Shown: positions 8,198 through 15,833, numbered from the stretch's first letter. The stretch is 41,939 nucleotides of DNA from VGOB01 sp034435315 (GCA_034435315.1 DAOTYB010000154.1:1-41939), one strand, 5' to 3'. Numbers and translations: made by a program. The notes: generated by a model not told the origin, from the sequence alone.

Positions 8198-9145
8198 CTA
8201 CCTCTTCCCTTGTGTCTGTGATACCGTACTTCCTACAAATTCACGCTGCCCTCGCGCAAACTCCTCGATGGTCATTGCGCGTTTGCCTGCCAGTTGCACC
8301 TCACGCAGAATGAGCGCGCCGTCGCCGCACGCGACGGCGATTTCTTTTCCCAGTTGCAGCACGCGCCCCGCCTCCGCGTTCATCGGTTGCAGCGAGGCGT
8401 ACGCGCGCAAAATCTTTAACATTGTGCCATTCCAGAATGTGAACGCGGAGGGCCAGGGATTGAACGCGCGCACGCGCCGCGCGATTTCGCTCGCAGGACG
8501 TGTCCAGTCAATCAACCCTTCTTCCTTTTTGATGGGTTTGCACATCGTCGCGCGCGCGTGGTCTTGCGCTTGCGGTACGATTTCGCCGGCGAGGAGGCGC
8601 GGTAATGCTTCGAGCATCACCTCGGCGGCGAGATGCGCGAGTTTCGCGGTGAGTGTGCCGGTCGTGTCATCATCGGCGATAGGAATGGCGCGCTGCATCA
8701 GAATTGGTCCCGTGTCCAGTCCTTCGTCTATCTGCATCAGCGTCACGCCGGTTTGTGCATCGCCGGCGAGAATCGCCGCGGCGATGGGTGCGGCGCCGCG
8801 ATGGCGCGGCAAGAGCGACGCGTGCGCGTTGACGCACCCGCGCGGTGGAATCGCCAGCACTTCGCGCGGCAAAATCAAACCGTACGCCGCAACGATGATG
8901 AGATCGGGCGCGAGCGCGCGCAGTGGCGCGACGGTATCGGGCGCGCGCAGCGTATGCGGTTGGAAAATTGGCAAGCCGCGCGCCAGCGCCAGTTGTTTGA
9001 TCGGCGATGACTGCAGTTGCTTGCCGCGTCCTGCCGGTTGATCGGGGCGCGTGTAAACACCGACGATGTGGTGTTCAGTGCGCGTCAGCGCGTCGAGCAG
9101 CGGCACGGCAAATTCGGGTGTGCCCATAAAAACGAGACGAGCCAT
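8198..9145 (-). CDS. fmt: Methionyl-tRNA formyltransferase
   Basis: A 315-residue enzyme that formylates initiator Met-tRNA using 10-formyl-THF. The catalytic triad is present at Asn106, His108 and Asp144, in 'CVNAHASLLPRHRGAAP' and 'DEGLDTGP'. The N-terminal Rossmann-like domain starts 'MARLVFMGTPEFAVPLL', with 'YTRPDQPAGRGKQL' for folate and tRNA contacts. The C-terminal OB-like domain includes 'RAFNPWPSAFTFW'. Length is normal (E. coli, 315). Start ATG 9145 follows GGAGGATAA on the minus strand. The usual partner def is not in the window; fmt here is a single gene convergent with hicBA. Confidence 0.95.
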   Translation of the reverse strand: MARLVFMGTPEFAVPLLDALTRTEHHIVGVYTRPDQPAGRGKQLQSSPIKQLALARGLPIFQPHTLRAPDTVAPLRALAPDLIIVAAYGLILPREVLAIPPRGCVNAHASLLPRHRGAAPIAAAILAGDAQTGVTLMQIDEGLDTGPILMQRAIPIADDDTTGTLTAKLAHLAAEVMLEALPRLLAGEIVPQAQDHARATMCKPIKKEEGLIDWTRPASEIARRVRAFNPWPSAFTFWNGTMLKILRAYASLQPMNAEAGRVLQLGKEIAVACGDGALILREVQLAGKRAMTIEEFARGQREFVGSTVSQTQGKR

Positions 9146-9160
9146 TTATCCTCCGCACAT

Positions 9161-9170
9161 ATTTTACCAC
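9161..9170 (-). promoter_or_regulatory. Putative extended -10 for fmt (GTGG-TAAAAT)
   Basis: On the minus strand GTGGTAAAAT lies about 15 bp before the fmt ATG, leaving a very short leader that holds the ribosome site. No good -35 is seen. The same GTGG-TAAA string precedes recJ. Confidence 0.4.
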
Positions 9171-9210
9171 ATCCTCGGCGTTTCGACTATTGGCTTTTCG
9201 TGCGCCAAAA

Positions 9211-9319
9211 GGGTGTGCGTCAAATTTTTGGGTGGCACGTAGCGGGCGATTGAAATCGCGCCTATATATGGCAAATTCGACCTACGTCGAATCCTTACCT
9301 AAAATCGTGACGCACACCC
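9211..9319. mobile_element. 109-bp miniature inverted-repeat element with 9-bp target duplication
   Basis: The ends are imperfect inverted repeats: 19 of 23 positions match, and the outer 12 bp (GGGTGTGCGTCA and its complement) are perfect. The element is flanked by the perfect direct repeat GCGCCAAAA at 9202-9210 and 9320-9328 (10 bp if the shared next G is counted). Inside is a small palindrome, ATTCGAC-CTAC-GTCGAAT (9275-9292). There is no coding capacity, so it would need a transposase in trans. It lies between fmt and the CAP-domain gene, close to the latter's promoter. Confidence 0.75.
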
Positions 9320-9362
9320 GCGCCAAAAGTACTGTTTTGCAGTTTGGGTGTGTCGTGTTAAA

Positions 9363-9938
9363 ATGAAAAGGATGATGAGATTTGCATTCAGAATGATTAT
9401 CGTATTGCCTCTGGCAATCCTGTGCGCGCTGCTGCTTGATTTTCGGCAGAGTGAGGTGACTCGGGCGCAGCAACCGTCACACAGGGTTTATTTGCCATTG
9501 GTGATGAAACAACCTGCACCATCACCTACACCAGTGACGTTTGCTGATCGCGTGATCGAGTTGGTCAATCAAGAACGTGCGCGGAATGGATGCGCGGCAC
9601 TCGCAAAGAATGCAGCGTTGACGAATGCGGCGCAAGCGCATAGTACAGATATGGCGCTGAATGATTTTTTTAGCCATACTGGTTCGGATGGTTCATCGCC
9701 AGCGACGCGCGCAACGCGGGCGGGTTATGTGTGGTCAGCCATCGGCGAGAATATTGCGGCAGGTTATTCCTCCCCCGAAAGCGTGGTGCAGGCGTGGATG
9801 AATAGTTCTGGACACCGCGCGAATATTTTGAATTGCGCTTATCGAGATACGGGGGTGGGGTACTATTACCTCGCGAATGATTTGGGTAACGTGAGGTATA
9901 ATCATTACTGGACACAGATGTTTGGGACCCCTCGATAA
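9363..9938 (+). CDS. Secreted CAP/SCP-domain protein
   Basis: A 191-residue protein with a basic N-terminus and a hydrophobic segment (about 11-26) acting as signal peptide or anchor. A 'HRVYLPLVMK' tract and Pro/Thr linker (residues 40-58) follow; the VYLPLV tract is frequent in secreted Chloroflexota proteins. The CAP domain covers about 60-190, with the usual cleft residues His93, Glu129 ('IGEN') and His151 ('SSGHRANIL'), and Cys77/Cys158 that could form a disulfide. CAP proteins are extracellular with varied roles, so the function here is open. Start choice is uncertain: ATG 9363, 9372 and 9375 are in frame. A TTGCAG-N16-TAAAAT promoter ending at 9364 would put transcription start near 9371 and make 9372 or 9375 leaderless starts. 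Confidence 0.82.
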   Translation: MKRMMRFAFRMIIVLPLAILCALLLDFRQSEVTRAQQPSHRVYLPLVMKQPAPSPTPVTFADRVIELVNQERARNGCAALAKNAALTNAAQAHSTDMALNDFFSHTGSDGSSPATRATRAGYVWSAIGENIAAGYSSPESVVQAWMNSSGHRANILNCAYRDTGVGYYYLANDLGNVRYNHYWTQMFGTPR

Positions 9939-9978
9939 AATCGAGTGACGATTTTGTATCTCATACAGGAGTCTTGCT

Positions 9979-11052
9979 ATGACCGAGAATCCGTACAAAC
10001 TTTTAGCCGAACGCCTTGACGCGCTGCCGAATGGTTTTCCGCCCACGGACGATGGCGCGGAATTGCGCTTGCTCGCGAAATTGTTCACGCCCGAAGAAGC
10101 CGCGCTCGCCGCGCAACTGCGATTGACGATCGAGACGCCGGCGCAGATCGCGGCGCGCATCGGCGGCGACGCGGATGCGCTGGCAAAGCAACTCAAGTCA
10201 ATGGCGCGACGCGGTCTTATCGCGGCGGAACGCGCGGAGGGCGGGCTGGGCTTTCGCCTGATGCCGTTCATCGTCGGCATTTACGAGATGCAGTTCAGTA
10301 CGCTGGACGCGGAACTGGCGCGCTTGTTCGAAGAGTACTATCAGCGCGCGTTTGGCAAAGCGTTGACGATGCAACCGCCGGTGCATCGCGTCATTCCGGT
10401 GGGCAAGACGGTGCAGAACGACGTGGAGGTGCAGCCGTACGAAAGTGTCGTCGAAATCATCAACAGCGCGAAGGCGTGGGGTGTGGTGGATTGCATTTGT
10501 CGCAAACAAAAAGCGTTGATTGGTGACCCGTGCGAGCATCCGCTCGATGTGTGTATGACGATGAGCCAGATTCCCGATGCGTTCGCGTCCAGTCCAACGA
10601 TTCGCGCGCTCACGCGCGAAGAGGCGCTCGCGACGTTGCGCCGCGCGGCGGAAGCGGGGTTGGTGCACTCGGTCAGCAACAATCAAGAGGGGTTGTGGTA
10701 CATTTGCAATTGTTGCACGTGCTCGTGTGGAATTTTGCGTGGGATGAAGGAACTGGGTATTGCGAACGTTATCGCGCGTTCCGCGTTCGTCAATCGTGTG
10801 GACGACGCGTTGTGCATCGGTTGTGAAGCGTGCCTCGAACGATGTCAATTCGGCGCGCTGACGATGGAGGGTAAGAGCGCGCGCGTGAACGACACGCGTT
10901 GTGTCGGTTGCGGCGTGTGCGTCCTCGCGTGCGATCAGGGCGCGCTGCAGTTGGTGCGGCGTCCGGCGGAGCAGGTGTTGCCGGTGCCGCGTACGGAGAG
11001 TGATTGGCGGGTAGTGCGCGCGGCGGCGCGTGGTATTCCGTTGGATGCGTGA
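9979..11052 (+). CDS. Multi-cluster 4Fe-4S ferredoxin-type protein with N-terminal winged-helix-like region
   Basis: A 357-residue protein. Residues about 30-100 look like a winged helix ('TPAQIAARIGGDADALAKQL', then 'MARRGLIAAER'). The middle has Cys172, 174, 185 and 192 ('CICRKQ', 'DPCEHPLDVC') and a dense group Cys243, 245, 246, 248, 250 ('CNCCTCSC'). The C-terminus has two classic [4Fe-4S] motifs, CxxCxxCxxxC at 279-289 and 308-318. Such proteins occur in anaerobes next to oxidoreductases and are usually annotated only as 4Fe-4S binding. AGGAG sits 7 nt before ATG 9979. No oxidoreductase gene is adjacent, so the redox partner is unknown. Confidence 0.8.
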   Translation: MTENPYKLLAERLDALPNGFPPTDDGAELRLLAKLFTPEEAALAAQLRLTIETPAQIAARIGGDADALAKQLKSMARRGLIAAERAEGGLGFRLMPFIVGIYEMQFSTLDAELARLFEEYYQRAFGKALTMQPPVHRVIPVGKTVQNDVEVQPYESVVEIINSAKAWGVVDCICRKQKALIGDPCEHPLDVCMTMSQIPDAFASSPTIRALTREEALATLRRAAEAGLVHSVSNNQEGLWYICNCCTCSCGILRGMKELGIANVIARSAFVNRVDDALCIGCEACLERCQFGALTMEGKSARVNDTRCVGCGVCVLACDQGALQLVRRPAEQVLPVPRTESDWRVVRAAARGIPLDA

Positions 11053-11057
11053 AATAG

Positions 11058-11096
11058 CAAGCCCCGAAGGTCACCGGTCGAAACCTTCGGGGCTTG
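11058..11096. terminator. Bidirectional hairpin between convergent genes
   Basis: Perfect 14-bp arms (CAAGCCCCGAAGGT and its complement, 11058-11071 and 11083-11096) with an 11-nt loop lie between the Fe-S gene and the convergent nucleotidyltransferase gene. There is no long T-run on either side, so termination may be weak or factor-assisted. Confidence 0.6.
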
Positions 11097-11099
11097 TGT

Positions 11100-11729
11100 C
11101 TATGATGCGCCAAACTCTAGTTTACCCAGTGTGATAAGACTCTCCAGATCGGCGAGGTCAGCGGGCGCGTATTGTTTAAAAAGTGCGCGCACCGCATCCA
11201 GCGTGCTGGCGTCTGCCTGTCCCAGCATTCGTGTGATGTCGGCGATGTCCTGAATGCGGCCCGCCTGGAATTTCATCAGCACCAGAAAGCGCAAGGGAAG
11301 GATGGGCAAGCCCTGAGCATCGCGATTGGTCTGCGCTTCTTGCAGCGCGTCGTTCCACCATTCCTCGCGCCCCTCGATGACGTCAATCATCTGTCCCTCT
11401 GGCGCGCGCCAGGTTGATTCTCCGATGCTCAATTCACTCACGTACGCGAATCGCGCGCGCACGAGTTTTTCGCGCGCGGCGGACGCGTCCTGCGCACGAA
11501 TCGCCACATCAAAGTCTTGAGTGGCGCGTTCGGGCATATAGAGACGCGTGGCGGCAGCGCCCACTACTGCCCAGGGAATCGGTGCAAGAACCGATGTGAG
11601 ATTGGGCCAGGTCATTCGAATTGTCCTTTGCGCGAGAAACACGGGCGCGCTACCTGTGCCGCGACGCTGGTGTCGTCGCGCAATGTCAATCAAAGTTTGG
11701 CGTGTCCAGGTTCGAACATCTGTGGTCAT
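11100..11729 (-). CDS. Nucleotidyltransferase-fold protein (AbiEii/MNT-like)
   Basis: A 209-residue protein. After an N-terminal helical stretch, 'WAVVGAAATRLYMPERATQDFDVAI' (in two adjoining parts) is the core of the nucleotidyltransferase fold: G-A-A-A-T and then Asp72 and Asp74 of the D-x-D metal site. 'DVIEGREEWWNDAL' and 'LVLMKFQAGRIQDIADI' match minimal NTases that work with toxin-antitoxin or AbiE-type systems. Immediately upstream in the same direction (27-bp gap) is a small DUF6922-like gene, an arrangement typical of a two-gene antitoxin/NTase module. Start ATG 11729 is the first in frame; a later Met at residue 39 would still keep the whole fold. Activity unknown. Confidence 0.6.
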   Translation of the reverse strand: MTTDVRTWTRQTLIDIARRHQRRGTGSAPVFLAQRTIRMTWPNLTSVLAPIPWAVVGAAATRLYMPERATQDFDVAIRAQDASAAREKLVRARFAYVSELSIGESTWRAPEGQMIDVIEGREEWWNDALQEAQTNRDAQGLPILPLRFLVLMKFQAGRIQDIADITRMLGQADASTLDAVRALFKQYAPADLADLESLITLGKLEFGAS

Positions 11730-11756
11730 TGTGTTCTGCTTCCCAATGTGGTGCCG

Positions 11757-12053
11757 CTAATGCGCCCATATCTTTTCTCCGCGCGCATAATCGTCGAGTT
11801 GAAAGTAGCAGATCCAGAAAAGAAAACGGCGGCGTGGCAGGCAACGCCATCCTGCCTGGCGCACCCACTCGGCGAGCCGTTGACGGCCATAGCGCGCGAA
11901 TAACCAGCGCAATTCGGCGCGGTCGCCCCACGCCAGGGTGCGTTCGATGATGGTGAACGCGCTGCGCTCTGGATCGAGTTTCTCGAAAGCGTACTCCTGA
12001 AAAAAAATGGGCGTAGTGTGGGGGGAATCACTGTCTCTTGCATCGCGGCTCAC
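11757..12053 (-). CDS. Small DUF6922-like protein, partner of the nucleotidyltransferase
   Basis: A 98-residue protein with 'FFQEYAFEKLDPERS', 'TIIERTLAWGDRAELRWLFARYG' (in two parts) and 'WVRQAGWRCLPRRRFLFWICYF'. This pattern, with an alpha-helical start and 'L..RYG...L...V', is the small protein family (DUF6922) commonly encoded just before minimal nucleotidyltransferases and presumed to act as antitoxin or regulator. It is preceded by a TATAAT box only about 10 bp from the start codon, so the mRNA would have almost no leader. The family name is from memory of the pattern and should be confirmed. Confidence 0.5.
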   Translation of the reverse strand: MSRDARDSDSPHTTPIFFQEYAFEKLDPERSAFTIIERTLAWGDRAELRWLFARYGRQRLAEWVRQAGWRCLPRRRFLFWICYFQLDDYARGEKIWAH

Positions 12054-12063
12054 CTCATGTTCA

Positions 12064-12086
12064 ATTATACCGCAGAGCAGCGAAAA
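12064..12086 (-). promoter_or_regulatory. Promoter element shared with 13005-13027 (copy 1)
   Basis: On the minus strand this reads TTTTCGCTGCTCTGCG, one variable base, then TATAAT. The same 23 bp with a single difference precedes the frameshifted nucleotidyltransferase at 12971. It contains the -10 box of the DUF6922-like gene and may be a shared operator. Confidence 0.55.
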
Positions 12087-12118
12087 AAGACGCGCATTTT
12101 ATGTTTGCTTAAAACCTG

Positions 12119-12628
12119 TCAGGTCTTTTTTTGCGGCAGGCGCACCCGCGCCATCAGCAACGTGTCCACGTATTGCCCATCGCGGAACGCGTAGCCGACT
12201 TGGGTTCCTTCCACTTGAAAGCCGAACTTTTTGTACAATTTGATCGCGGGTTCGTTATCGGCATACACGCTGAGTTCAAGACGATACAAATTGAGCCATT
12301 TGTCGGCGAGATCAATCGCGGCTTGCATCAGCGCGGTGCCGATGCCTTTGCCCTGCCAATCGTCGCGTACCACCATTCCGATCTCGCCGACGTGACGACG
12401 GCGCGGACTATTCGGAAAGGTGCGCAAGCCGATTTGCCCAACGACTTCGCCGTCCACGCACGCGACGAGCGAGTAAAATCCTTCGGGCGGTTCCGCGATT
12501 TTCTTGCGCCATTGTTCGAGCGACGGATAAGGAATTTGAAGCGTGCCCCAGATTACTTTGGGGCAAGTGAAAATTTTGTGGATCGCTTCGTAATCGCTTG
12601 GTTCGGCGCGACGAATGGTGAGGTTCAT
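12119..12628 (-). CDS. GNAT-family N-acetyltransferase
   Basis: A 169-residue single-domain GNAT enzyme. Acetyl-CoA binding motif A is 'VVRDDWQGKGIGTALM' (about 86-101, with Q92-x-x-G-x-G), and motif B is 'ELSVYADNEPAIKLYKKFGF' (118-137). The sequence resembles YhhY/RimJ-like acetyltransferases acting on amino acids or small amines, but the substrate cannot be told. The start ATG 12628 overlaps the stop of a 20-codon open frame (12626-12686) that starts at the end of the upstream pseudogene; that mini-frame is too short to call. Confidence 0.85.
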   Translation of the reverse strand: MNLTIRRAEPSDYEAIHKIFTCPKVIWGTLQIPYPSLEQWRKKIAEPPEGFYSLVACVDGEVVGQIGLRTFPNSPRRRHVGEIGMVVRDDWQGKGIGTALMQAAIDLADKWLNLYRLELSVYADNEPAIKLYKKFGFQVEGTQVGYAFRDGQYVDTLLMARVRLPQKKT

Positions 12629-12683
12629 AAATGCAGATTCTCTTTCAGGATTTGTTGAATGTATGCTTTGCTGAGCTGATTTC

Positions 12684-12971
12684 TCATACCAACACTCGCT
12701 CCCGCATCACGGCGTCACGAATTTCAGCGCGCAAAGCATCTTGCGGAATCACGTCCACAGGTCGTCCAGTTTCTCCTCCAGATAGAGCGCCAGTCGCACG
12801 AGATCGAAGAAACTCGCATCTGCCGCAAAATCCACGAGCACATCCACATCACTCGCATCGGATTGGGTATCGCGCGCAAAGGACCCAAAGAGAGAGTTCG
12901 CGCACTTTGTAGCGCGCCATCAATTCAAAGCGATGTGCTTTGAGCGTGTTCAGTACGTTCTGGCGGTTCAT
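12684..12971 (-). pseudogene. Frameshifted MntA-like minimal nucleotidyltransferase
   Basis: No single frame is open, but three joined segments give a full-length minimal nucleotidyltransferase of about 95 residues: 'MNRQNVLNTLKAHRFEL' through 'REL', then after a +1 shift near 12905 'FGSFARDTQSDASDVDVLVD', then after a -1 shift near 12775 'GRPVDVIPQDALRAEIRD'. The G-S-F-A-R-x(8)-D-V-D catalytic signature is in the middle segment. The two shifts cancel each other. The gene is either decayed, misread by sequencing, or expressed by frameshifting. No HepT/HEPN partner is visible downstream. Confidence 0.7.
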
Positions 12972-13004
12972 TGTTTACCCTCTGGACGTTATCCGTCTGC
13001 CTTT

Positions 13005-13027
13005 ATTATAACGCAGAGCAGCGAAAA
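13005..13027 (-). promoter_or_regulatory. Promoter element shared with 12064-12086 (copy 2)
   Basis: Minus-strand TATAAT (13005-13010) is preceded by the same CGCTGCTCTGCG block as copy 1. It lies 34 bp before the start of the frameshifted nucleotidyltransferase. Confidence 0.55.
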
Positions 13028-13042
13028 GCGAAAACGCGCTGT

Positions 13043-13071
13043 TTGCGTCTAATCCTTCCTCGTGGTAAAAT
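13043..13071 (+). promoter_or_regulatory. Putative recJ promoter
   Basis: TTGCGT (13043-13048), 17-bp spacer ending in GTGG, then TAAAAT (13066-13071), 31 bp before the recJ start. It is divergent from the minus-strand promoter at 13005-13027. Confidence 0.55.
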
Positions 13072-13101
13072 CGCCTCACCTTCAAAGACGACGGAGTTGG
13101 T

Positions 13102-14832
13102 GTGCCTCCCAAACCCAAACGCTGGCAGATTGCGCCGCGCGTCGCGCCTTCGATCATCGCGCGCTTTTCCAATCTGCCTCCCCTCATTGTCCAGATTCTC
13201 TACAATCGCGGTATCACGACGCCCGAACAAGCCGCCGCGTTTCTCACGCCCGACGCGCTCATCGGCAATCCATTCCAGATGTGCGGCGTCAACGAAGCAG
13301 TCGAGCGCGTGCGTCGCGCGATTCGCGCGGGCGAGGCGATCGCCGTCTATGGCGATTTCGATACGGATGGTGTGACCGCGACCGCGCTCCTCGTTCAGGT
13401 GTTGCGCTCACTCGGCGCGCACGCCAAGCCCTACATTCCGCATCGCGTTGACGAAGGATACGGCTTGAATTGCGAGGCGTTGCAACAACTGAAAGACGAC
13501 GGCGTGCGCGTCGTGATCACGGTGGACTGCGGCGTCCGTTCGCTCGATGAAGTCGCATTCGGCACGCGCCTTGGCCTGGATATGATCATCACCGATCATC
13601 ATGCGCCCACCGAGACGCTACCCGACGCGTTCGCGGTGATTGATCCCAAGCAACCCCAGTGCAAATATCCCACGAAAGATTTATCGGGTGTTGGCGTCGC
13701 GTTCAAACTCGCGCAGGCGCTCTTGCGTGTCAATGCGCGTGTGCCGCTGAAGAATCCATCCCCCGTTTCCGAAGACGCGCTCCTCGATCTCGTCGCGCTC
13801 GGAACTGTCGCCGACTTGGTGCCGTTGACGGCAGAAAATCGCGCGCTCGTCCAGCGCGGTATCGCGCGCTTGCGCGCATCGGAGCGCCCAGGGATTCAGG
13901 CGTTGATTCGTCACGCCGCGCTCAAACCCGAACTGATCGACGCGGGTCACATCGGCTTTACGCTGGCGCCGCGTCTCAACGCCGCGGGACGACTGGAACA
14001 CGCCTTGATGGCGTACGATTTGCTCACGACGATTTACCCTGACGAAGCAGAAGCGCTCGCGCAAAAACTGGAAGAGACGAATCGCGAACGCCAACGCCTG
14101 ACGAGTGATTTGACGACGCGCGCGCGCGAACGCGTTGCCGCGCGCGCCGAGACCGACGCGCTCTTGTTCGTCACCGATCCCGAATTTCTCGAAGGCATCG
14201 TCGGTTTGATTGCGAGTCGCCTGGTGGACGAATTCTATCGTCCCGCGATTGCGGTGCATCGCGGCGAAACCGAAAGTCGCGGCTCGGCGCGCAGCATCAA
14301 CGAATTCAACATCGTCGCCGCGCTCGACGCGTGCCGCGATTTGCTGGTGCGGCACGGCGGTCACGCGATGGCGGCGGGCTTTACCGTGCGCAACGAAAAT
14401 TTGCCCGCGCTCGAGGAGCGTCTGCGCGAGATCGCCGCGCGCCAACTCTCGCCGGCGGAACTCGCGCCAACGCTAGCGGTGGATGCAGAAGTCGCGTTGA
14501 GCGAGATGAACTGGGCGCTGCAAAAATCGCTCGAACAACTCGCGCCATTCGGCTATGGCAACCGCGAGCCGATTTTCGTCAGCCGCAATGTGCTGGTGCG
14601 CGAGGCGCGCCTCGTTGGCACAGAGCATCTCAAGTTGATTTTGAGTGATGGACAAGTCGTGTGGGATGCGATTGCGTTTCGGCAGGGGAGTTGGCTGGGC
14701 AGTTTACCGCAACGGATTGACGTGGCGTACCAACTCGACGCGCGCACGTGGAATGGCGAGACGCGGTTGCAGTTGAATGTGAAGGATTTGAGACCGACGA
14801 ATGACGAAGGACGAATGACGAAAGACGGATGA
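13102..14832 (+). CDS. recJ: Single-stranded-DNA exonuclease RecJ
   Basis: A 576-residue DHH/DHHA1 phosphoesterase that degrades single-stranded DNA 5'-3' in repair. Motifs in order: 'YGDFDTDGVTA' (83-93; most RecJ have DYDxDG, here DFDTDG), 'VDCG' (Asp142), 'TDHH' (164-167), 'VALGTVADLVP' (Asp238), then DHHA1 with 'SRGSARS' (392-398) and 'RHGGHAMAAGF' (417-427). The OB-like C-terminal region follows. It starts with GTG 13102, with GGAG 5 nt upstream. The last residues ('RPTNDEGRMTKDG') are encoded by the heptamer repeat at 14796-14858, which also supplies the stop, so the natural C-terminus has probably been replaced or extended by repeat sequence. Confidence 0.93.
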   Translation: MPPKPKRWQIAPRVAPSIIARFSNLPPLIVQILYNRGITTPEQAAAFLTPDALIGNPFQMCGVNEAVERVRRAIRAGEAIAVYGDFDTDGVTATALLVQVLRSLGAHAKPYIPHRVDEGYGLNCEALQQLKDDGVRVVITVDCGVRSLDEVAFGTRLGLDMIITDHHAPTETLPDAFAVIDPKQPQCKYPTKDLSGVGVAFKLAQALLRVNARVPLKNPSPVSEDALLDLVALGTVADLVPLTAENRALVQRGIARLRASERPGIQALIRHAALKPELIDAGHIGFTLAPRLNAAGRLEHALMAYDLLTTIYPDEAEALAQKLEETNRERQRLTSDLTTRARERVAARAETDALLFVTDPEFLEGIVGLIASRLVDEFYRPAIAVHRGETESRGSARSINEFNIVAALDACRDLLVRHGGHAMAAGFTVRNENLPALEERLREIAARQLSPAELAPTLAVDAEVALSEMNWALQKSLEQLAPFGYGNREPIFVSRNVLVREARLVGTEHLKLILSDGQVVWDAIAFRQGSWLGSLPQRIDVAYQLDARTWNGETRLQLNVKDLRPTNDEGRMTKDG

Positions 14833-14858
14833 CGAAGGACGGATGACGAAGGATGAGC
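14796..14858 (+). repeat. GACGAAT/GACGAAG heptamer tract spanning recJ stop and Nudix start
   Basis: Nine in-phase 7-bp units (GACGAAT, GACGAAG, GACGAAT, GACGAAA, GACGGAT and so on). The recJ TGA (14830-14832) and the Nudix ATG (14843) both fall inside units. Confidence 0.85.
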
Positions 14859-15286
14859 GTGAGTATCCCGCGCGTCCGATTGTGGGCGTGGGGGTGGTCG
14901 TACGTAAGGATGACGCGGTGTTGTTGATTCGGCGCGGCAGTCCGCCGCGACGCGGCGAGTGGAGTATTCCGGGCGGTGTGGTGGAAATCGGTGAGACGTG
15001 GCGCGCGGCGGCGCAACGCGAAGTGCGCGAAGAGTGTGGCATCGAAATCGAGATTGGCACGGTTGTGGACGCGATAGACATCATTGCGCGCGATGAAACG
15101 GGACGCGTGCAGTATCATTACGCGATTGTGGATTTTGCCGCGCGCTATGTGTGCGGCGAGGTGCGCGCCGCGAGTGATGTGCTGGAGGCGCGCTGGGTGC
15201 CGCTCGACGAGTTGGACGCGTGGGCGTTGTCGGAGCAGACGCGTGCGGTGATTGGCAAGGCGATGCGAGAGTCAATGAGCCAATGA
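14843..15286 (+). CDS. Nudix hydrolase
   Basis: A 147-residue protein with a complete Nudix box, G-x5-E-x7-R-E-x-x-E-E-x-G, running from Gly45 to Ile67 ('GGVVEIGETWRAAAQREV' and onward). It hydrolyses a nucleoside diphosphate linked to some other group. 'WVPLDELDAW' near the C-terminus resembles ADP-ribose pyrophosphatase or MutT-like members, but the substrate is not assigned. Start ATG 14843 lies inside the heptamer tract, 10 bp after the recJ stop, with no convincing ribosome site. The stop lies inside an octamer tract (GAGCCAAT), so the protein ends 'MSQ', exactly as MurD does. Confidence 0.88.
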   Translation: MTKDEREYPARPIVGVGVVVRKDDAVLLIRRGSPPRRGEWSIPGGVVEIGETWRAAAQREVREECGIEIEIGTVVDAIDIIARDETGRVQYHYAIVDFAARYVCGEVRAASDVLEARWVPLDELDAWALSEQTRAVIGKAMRESMSQ

Positions 15287-15360
15287 GCCAATGAACCAAT
15301 GAACCAATGAGCCAATTAACCAGTGAGCCAAATTACGCAATACGCCATACGCAATACACA
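15273..15360 (+). repeat. GAGCCAAT octamer tract followed by ATACGCA units
   Basis: Units GAGCCAAT, GAGCCAAT, GAACCAAT, GAACCAAT, GAGCCAAT, TAACCAGT and so on, then AATACGC-type heptamers. It contains the Nudix stop codon and fills the gap before the next gene. Confidence 0.8.
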
Positions 15361-15369
15361 AAGGCAATT

Positions 15370-15738
15370 ATGCAACGTGATTTAGCACTGACAGGACTGG
15401 TCGGTTTGTTCGGCGGCGCGGCGTTGTATGCCGGCGCAAGCGCGCTCTGTACGCGCATTCCAATTCTTATAACAAGCACGCTGATCGCGGCGATGGTGTT
15501 CGCGTTCTTGCTATTGCTCGCGCTGCTCGAAGTGCCGATGATGGTGTTTGGCTTGCGCCAGATGGCGCGCAGCGCGTCCACGCCGCGCCGTTTGCTTCTC
15601 ACGGTGTTCGCCATCTACGTCGCGTTCGCGGCATTCTACGCATCGCTGTTCGTGTTGTTGACGGGGCAGATCGCGTGGGGGCTAGGCATCGCGGCGGTGT
15701 GTGTCGTGCGATGGGGGAGTGGCAAGTGGGTGAAATGA
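15370..15738 (+). CDS. Small membrane protein of unknown function
   Basis: A 122-residue protein with about four hydrophobic segments (roughly 6-28, 37-60, 75-97 and 98-116). No family is recognised. ATG 15370 is chosen because the frame upstream (from 15307) is made of tandem-repeat sequence and reads as unrelated polar residues. The gene ends at the beginning of another repeat tract. It is convergent with the LysM gene. Weakly like small integral membrane proteins found beside secreted factors in Chloroflexota; no role can be proposed. Confidence 0.55.
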   Translation: MQRDLALTGLVGLFGGAALYAGASALCTRIPILITSTLIAAMVFAFLLLLALLEVPMMVFGLRQMARSASTPRRLLLTVFAIYVAFAAFYASLFVLLTGQIAWGLGIAAVCVVRWGSGKWVK

Positions 15739-15823
15739 CGAAGGACGAATGACGAAGGACGAATGACGGAGGACGAAGGACGGAGGACGAACGCATTGGT
15801 CTTTCGTCCTTCGTCTTTCGTCC
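15737..15823. repeat. Inverted GACGAAG/CTTCGTC heptamer tracts between convergent genes
   Basis: Eight units of GACGAAT/GACGGAG type (15737-15792) are followed by about 24 bp of the reverse-complement family (TCTTTCG, TCCTTCG, TCTTTCG, TCCAACG). Together they can fold into a long hairpin in the gap between two convergent genes and could act as a bidirectional terminator. Confidence 0.75.
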
Positions 15824-15833
15824 AACGTCGTCA

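Noticed and set aside
12626..12686. 20-codon frame between the pseudogene and the GNAT gene
   Set aside because: Possible remnant of a partner gene, but too short and without a known match.
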